A stretch of 35,808 nucleotides of DNA from NCBI GenBank assembly GCA_028711995.1, contig JAQTRE010000018.1, forward strand, positions 1-35,808, read 5' to 3'. The translations under genes were made by a program, and so were the position numbers. The notes under the pieces are model-generated. The model did not search any database. It saw only the letters and a program-made list of their open reading frames with translations, and was not told the origin of the DNA. Origin of the DNA: Dehalococcoidia bacterium (GTDB lineage Bacteria; Chloroflexota; Dehalococcoidia; SZUA-161; SpSt-899). Shown here in pieces: positions 32,460 through 35,808 of the stretch (positions are counted from its first letter, which is position 1; the number at the start of each line of letters is the position of its first letter).

Positions 32460-33995
32460 TTACGGGGCAGGAGCTACGGTCCAATCGCCATCGACGATCT
32501 GGATCATGGCCAGAGAACCGGGAGCCATTCCAAGGTGATCTTCTGAAGACATGGTGAAGACGCCACTGATTCCGACAAAATTCGTGGTCTTCTCCAATTC
32601 ACCCCTGATGAAAGCACGAGCATCCTGAGAACTCAAACCCTCGGGCATCTTCTTCAAAGCCATCGTAACCATCTGGAACGCATCATACATATGCCCGCCA
32701 AAAGTATTGATTGTGCCTGCGCCGAACTTGCCCTCGTAGTCAGCTTTGTATTTATCAAGAACCGCTTTCTGGGAATCACTTGCCGGCACAGAATCCACAA
32801 CCAGCAGCTTGCCGGCCGGGAAGATCACTCCATTGGCCGCATCGCCGGCCTGCTCGATGAAAGCGGGATTGGCAATTCCGTGACTGCAGAACAAGGGAAT
32901 GGACATCTTCAGCGTTTTCATATCGCGGGCCACCATCGCGCCTTCCTTATCCGTAGACCAGTTGACAACTGCCTGGGCGCTAGTTCCTTTAATATGAATC
33001 AGCTGCGACTCCGTGCTGGTGTCGGCCGCATTAAACGTCTGGTTATCCACAATGGTTATCCCGTACTTTGATGCCTCGGACTCCAAGTACTTCTTGCCTC
33101 CGGCACCAAACGCCGTGGTATCGGTGAGCAGAGCCACTTTCGTCATCCCCTTCTGCTGCAGATAGTAATAAATTTCAGCGACCACTTCCCTTTCAGTTTG
33201 CGGGGTCTTGAACACCCAATAGCGATCCGCCACCGGCGTGACAATATCGATGCTCGCCGCACAGGATACATTCGGTATCTTTGCCTGATTCACGGTGTTG
33301 ATGATCGCCAGGCTGGAACCTGTAACTGTGGGACCAAGAATCGCCAGAACCTTGTCCTGTTCGATCAAGCGTGTTGTCAATGTGAGAGCCTTTTCACTAT
33401 CGGTTGCGTCATCATAGATGACAACCTCCAGCTTATGACCATTGATACCCCCGGCAGCATTGACCTGATCTGCCATCATCTTGGCGGTGTTTTCTTCAGG
33501 TATGCCCAAAGCCGAACCGCGCCCGGTCGTAGAGAGAATCGCGCCGATCTTATAGGTGGACTTGCTAGGATCGATGGTTGCCGCAGGTGCTCCGCCGGCG
33601 GCCAATGCTGCCAAGCCGTCTTTGACACACTGGACCGTCTCATCAGTTATCCTTCCCTGGCTCATCGGAGCCACGGTGACTAAGTCCATCCCAAAGGCAG
33701 CGGAAAACGCGGGATTGTCTATTAGCTCGTCACCAACACATTTCCTCAACAAGGCCTCTGTGTCCGGATTGTCCAACAAATCCCCAATGGACGATTCAAT
33801 TGTAAGCTCCTCATCGCCTGCAGGGGCAGGGGTTGTCGCTGCAGGAGCAGGGGTTGTCGCTGCAGGAGCAGGAGTCGTTGCCGCTGGCGCAGGAGTCGGA
33901 GTATCTTCGTCATCATCACCGCAAGCAATCGTGCCGACCGCGACCAGCGATAGAATCAGCGTCAACACAAGCATCCATTTGATCATCTTCTTCAT
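32460..33995 (-). CDS. livK: Branched-chain amino acid ABC transporter substrate-binding lipoprotein LivK
   Basis: A 511-residue lipoprotein. Signal peptide KKMIKWMLVLTLILSLVAVG with lipobox GTIAC and lipidated Cys25, then an acidic patch and a Pro/Ala/Thr linker of three PAPAATT units (about 34-58). An extra segment of about 85 residues (about 63-145), containing two Cys, precedes the periplasmic-binding domain. That domain starts YKIGAILSTTGRGSALGIPE and runs to the end with VVIYDDATDSEKALTLTTRL, ILGPTVTGSSL and NTFGGHMYDAFQMV. It captures amino acids, probably branched-chain or aromatic, for LivHMGF. AGGAGG lies 14 bases before the first ATG and closer to none. It has its own promoter upstream and a strong hairpin downstream. 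Confidence 0.93.
   Translation of the reverse strand: MKKMIKWMLVLTLILSLVAVGTIACGDDDEDTPTPAPAATTPAPAATTPAPAATTPAPAGDEELTIESSIGDLLDNPDTEALLRKCVGDELIDNPAFSAAFGMDLVTVAPMSQGRITDETVQCVKDGLAALAAGGAPAATIDPSKSTYKIGAILSTTGRGSALGIPEENTAKMMADQVNAAGGINGHKLEVVIYDDATDSEKALTLTTRLIEQDKVLAILGPTVTGSSLAIINTVNQAKIPNVSCAASIDIVTPVADRYWVFKTPQTEREVVAEIYYYLQQKGMTKVALLTDTTAFGAGGKKYLESEASKYGITIVDNQTFNAADTSTESQLIHIKGTSAQAVVNWSTDKEGAMVARDMKTLKMSIPLFCSHGIANPAFIEQAGDAANGVIFPAGKLLVVDSVPASDSQKAVLDKYKADYEGKFGAGTINTFGGHMYDAFQMVTMALKKMPEGLSSQDARAFIRGELEKTTNFVGISGVFTMSSEDHLGMAPGSLAMIQIVDGDWTVAPAP
33820..33882 (-). repeat. Three 21-bp tandem repeats encoding the livK linker
   Basis: Units of GCAGGAGCAGGGGTTGTCGCT (with few changes) at 33820, 33841 and 33862, followed by a partial unit. 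They encode the PAPAATT linker and are nearly identical at DNA level, so copy number is likely to vary by slippage. Confidence 0.85.
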
Positions 33996-34041
33996 TATTC
34001 GGTCTTAATCCTCCTGTTTAGATTGGACACAACTGCCCGCT

Positions 34042-34070
34042 ATTATAGCGGATGAAAAGGAATGCTGCAA
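34042..34070 (-). promoter_or_regulatory. Promoter of livK
   Basis: Minus strand: TTGCAG (34070-34065), 17-base spacer, perfect TATAAT (34047-34042). Predicted leader about 40 bases containing AGGAGG. Confidence 0.6.
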
Positions 34071-34103
34071 CAAGCAAGTAGGCCCAAAAATGACCGCCAT
34101 TGC

Positions 34104-34520
34104 TTATCCGGTGGGGATGGTAGTGCCGGTGGCCCTGGCAATGAGCTTACCCTCCTGATTGGTGACCGTCATCTCAGATATGCCCACTCGCCTGCCGCTC
34201 TTCAGCACTCGACACTCTGCAATCAGTTCGTCCCCCACTTTGGCCCCGGCGATGAAATGCAGATTGAATTGCGAGGCAACGCTGGGAAATGCCATCGAAT
34301 TGGAGGCATAGGCAAAGGCTTGGTCGGCCACAGCCATGATAATACCGCCAAACGTCATTCCGTTGAAGTTCTGGTATTCCGGCAACACCTTCATCGATAC
34401 CCTGGCATAACCGGGGGAAAGCTCCGCCAGCTTCATCTGCAAAAAAGAGGCGATGGGCTCATCCAGCGCCTTGGCTTTCAGTTCCGTCACGGTATCGGCT
34501 TTGTTTTCCTGTTTTGGCAT
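34104..34520 (-). CDS. PaaI-type hotdog thioesterase
   Basis: A 138-residue hotdog protein. The PaaI motif NFNGMTFGGIIMAVADQAFAY is at 51-71: Asn53, Gly54 and Asp66 are kept, while the His of the usual HGG is Phe57. PaaI family members hydrolyse aryl- or acyl-CoA thioesters as tetramers. GTGAGGT lies about 9 bases before the ATG. It sits between an aminotransferase and livK in an amino-acid catabolic block with paaK, so a role in clearing dead-end acyl-CoA or releasing free acid is plausible but unproven. Confidence 0.88.
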   Translation of the reverse strand: MPKQENKADTVTELKAKALDEPIASFLQMKLAELSPGYARVSMKVLPEYQNFNGMTFGGIIMAVADQAFAYASNSMAFPSVASQFNLHFIAGAKVGDELIAECRVLKSGRRVGISEMTVTNQEGKLIARATGTTIPTG

Positions 34521-34530
34521 AAGATGTCTA

Positions 34531-34567
34531 CCTCACCCCCCCGGCGTGAAAGCATTCCTGCACTCTC
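34531..34567 (+). repeat. Degenerate partial family A repeat (copy 5)
   Basis: CTCACCCCCCCGGCGTGAAA and GCATTCCTGCACTCTC resemble the right half of family A. It lies in the 82-base gap between the aminotransferase and the thioesterase. The match is weak. Confidence 0.4.
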
Positions 34568-34602
34568 GCGATGCCTCTTCCATCTAGAGGGAGGGAAATC
34601 AA

Positions 34603-35790
34603 TCAGCAAATCCCAAACTTCCGGGCCGCCTGCTCGAAACCTTTGAGCGCCCCTTTGATGGTGGCGTCATCAACGCAATAACACAGCCGGAAATACCCCG
34701 GCGCGCCGAAACCGCTGCCGGGAACCGCTAGCACCTTGAATTGCGCCAGCTCTTTTACGAAGGCGACGTCATCTGGGATCGGCGACTTAGGGAACATATA
34801 GAACGCCCCCTGCGGCCTGACCAGCGAGTACCCCATTCGGGTGAGGCTCCCGTAGAGCAGATCGCGCTTGGCCTGATAGTCGGCAACAGAAATCGTCACA
34901 TTCTGCAAATGCTGAACGATGTGCTGCATCAGAGCCGGGGCATTCACAAACCCCAGTATTCGATTGCAGTAGATCGCGCCCGCCATCAGATCATCGTGAT
35001 CGGCACACTGAGGATGAACGGCCAAGTATCCAATTCGCTCACCCGGCAACGCCAGGTCCTTCGAGTGCGAGGTGGCCACTATTGTACTGGGATAATACAG
35101 AAACGGCGAAGGATACTCCAGCCCGTCAAAGATAATCTTGCGATACGGCTCATCAGCGATGAGGAAAATCTGAGTTCCGTACTGGGCCTCCTTCTTCCGA
35201 AGCAACTGCCCCAGCGCCTTCATGAAGTCCTTGCTGTAGACGACGCCCGTGGGATTGTTGGGCGAATTGATGATCAGCGCCCTGGTCCCAGCCCCGATGG
35301 ATTCCTCCAGCTTATCGAGCCTGGGAACAAAGGTTTCGTCGGTGGGCAGGATTTTCACCACCCCACCGTGATTATCAACGTAGTTCAAATATTCCACAAA
35401 GAAGGGCGCAAACAGGATGACTTCTTCACCCGGGTTGAGGATCGTCTTCAGGACCACGTTCATCGCGCCCGCCGCCCCACACGTCATCAAAATATCGTTA
35501 GCGCTGAAACTGATGCCGGTCTCTTTTTGCAGCTGCTTGGCTACGGCATCCCTGGTCTCCAGATATCCGGCGTTCTCCATATATCGATGCATGCCCGGAG
35601 AAGGCTGGTCCACCAGCCTTTTGAGTTCCCGGCGAAACTCGGCAGGAGGCTCCATGATGGGATTTCCCAGGGATAGGTCGAATACGTTTTCCGCGCCATA
35701 GCGCTGCTTGAGGACGGCTCCCTCTTCAAACATGCGCCGAATCCACGATCCCCGGGCCATGTTCTCTTTGATCTTATTGGAGATGGACAT
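34603..35790 (-). CDS. Class I/II (fold type I) PLP aminotransferase
   Basis: A 395-residue PLP enzyme. LSLGNPIMEPP and the glycine-rich CGAAGAMNVVLKT, INSPNNPTG (Asn178), IADEPY (Asp213, Tyr216), the PLP Lys244 in SHSKDLALPGERIGY and a C-terminal Arg in GYFRLCY are all visible, so it looks active. The family includes aspartate and aromatic aminotransferases. Its place at the head of the liv-ior-paaK block suggests it makes the 2-oxoacids that IorAB oxidises. The ATG at 35790 has AAGAAGG about 7 bases upstream, so the gene is complete; its promoter lies beyond the window. Confidence 0.92.
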   Translation of the reverse strand: MSISNKIKENMARGSWIRRMFEEGAVLKQRYGAENVFDLSLGNPIMEPPAEFRRELKRLVDQPSPGMHRYMENAGYLETRDAVAKQLQKETGISFSANDILMTCGAAGAMNVVLKTILNPGEEVILFAPFFVEYLNYVDNHGGVVKILPTDETFVPRLDKLEESIGAGTRALIINSPNNPTGVVYSKDFMKALGQLLRKKEAQYGTQIFLIADEPYRKIIFDGLEYPSPFLYYPSTIVATSHSKDLALPGERIGYLAVHPQCADHDDLMAGAIYCNRILGFVNAPALMQHIVQHLQNVTISVADYQAKRDLLYGSLTRMGYSLVRPQGAFYMFPKSPIPDDVAFVKELAQFKVLAVPGSGFGAPGYFRLCYCVDDATIKGALKGFEQAARKFGIC

Positions 35791-35808
35791 CGTTTACCTT
35801 CTTTCCTT

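Overview
The window is a gene-dense stretch (about 35.8 kb, moderate GC) from an anaerobic bacterium. Evidence for anaerobic, ferredoxin-based metabolism is a heterodisulfide-reductase-like (Hdr) module, an indolepyruvate:ferredoxin oxidoreductase with phenylacetate-CoA ligase, and a rubrerythrin. The gene mix (Hdr/MvhD modules, IorAB-PaaK-ACT cluster, a DUF3352-like surface protein with a PGF-pre-PGF-like tail) would suit Chloroflexota/Dehalococcoidia, but this is an inference from gene style only. No rRNA, tRNA, CRISPR array, insertion sequence or phage gene was found.

Layout. 1-944: 3' part of recG (+). 1048-5538 (-): a three-gene signalling operon, read from 5538 downwards, made of a membrane HisKA_2 kinase whose extracytoplasmic domain carries 20 or 21 pentapeptide-type repeats, a REC-PAS-histidine kinase, and an OmpR-type regulator. 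6010-11280 (+, with one minus gene): a rubrerythrin/hotdog-thioesterase fusion, argS, a gamma-carbonic-anhydrase-like protein (-), trpS and an inositol-monophosphatase-family protein. 11228-12039 (-): a DUF123/GIY-YIG protein and a 45-residue zinc ribbon. 12188-16396 (-): an Hdr operon, mvhD-like then hdrCB-like then hdrA-mvhD. The hdrA gene is interrupted by one in-frame TGA exactly where the family has the second Cys of a CxxC motif. A hairpin with a GGUC loop follows at the right distance for a bacterial SECIS element, so HdrA is very probably a selenoprotein. 16659-21050 (-): a MacB/LolCDE-type exporter operon headed by a large membrane-anchored surface protein. 21186-23913 (-): LysE-type exporter, MFS transporter and NQO-type flavodoxin-fold reductase.

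24060-35790 (-) is a coherent amino-acid catabolism block. An aminotransferase and a PaaI-type thioesterase are followed by a complete branched-chain/aromatic amino acid ABC importer (livK, H, M, G, F), then iorA, iorB, paaK and a double-ACT-domain protein. Read together, amino acids are imported, transaminated to 2-oxoacids and oxidised by IorAB to acyl-CoA plus reduced ferredoxin; PaaK could interconvert the acyl-CoA and free acid. The Hdr module is a plausible electron-bifurcating or confurcating partner for that ferredoxin, but no direct link is visible.

Intergenic spaces hold several families of short dispersed palindromic repeats. Several sigma-70-like promoters are readable. The lysE promoter places its start site at the GTG start codon, and the argS promoter only about 8 bases before its ATG.
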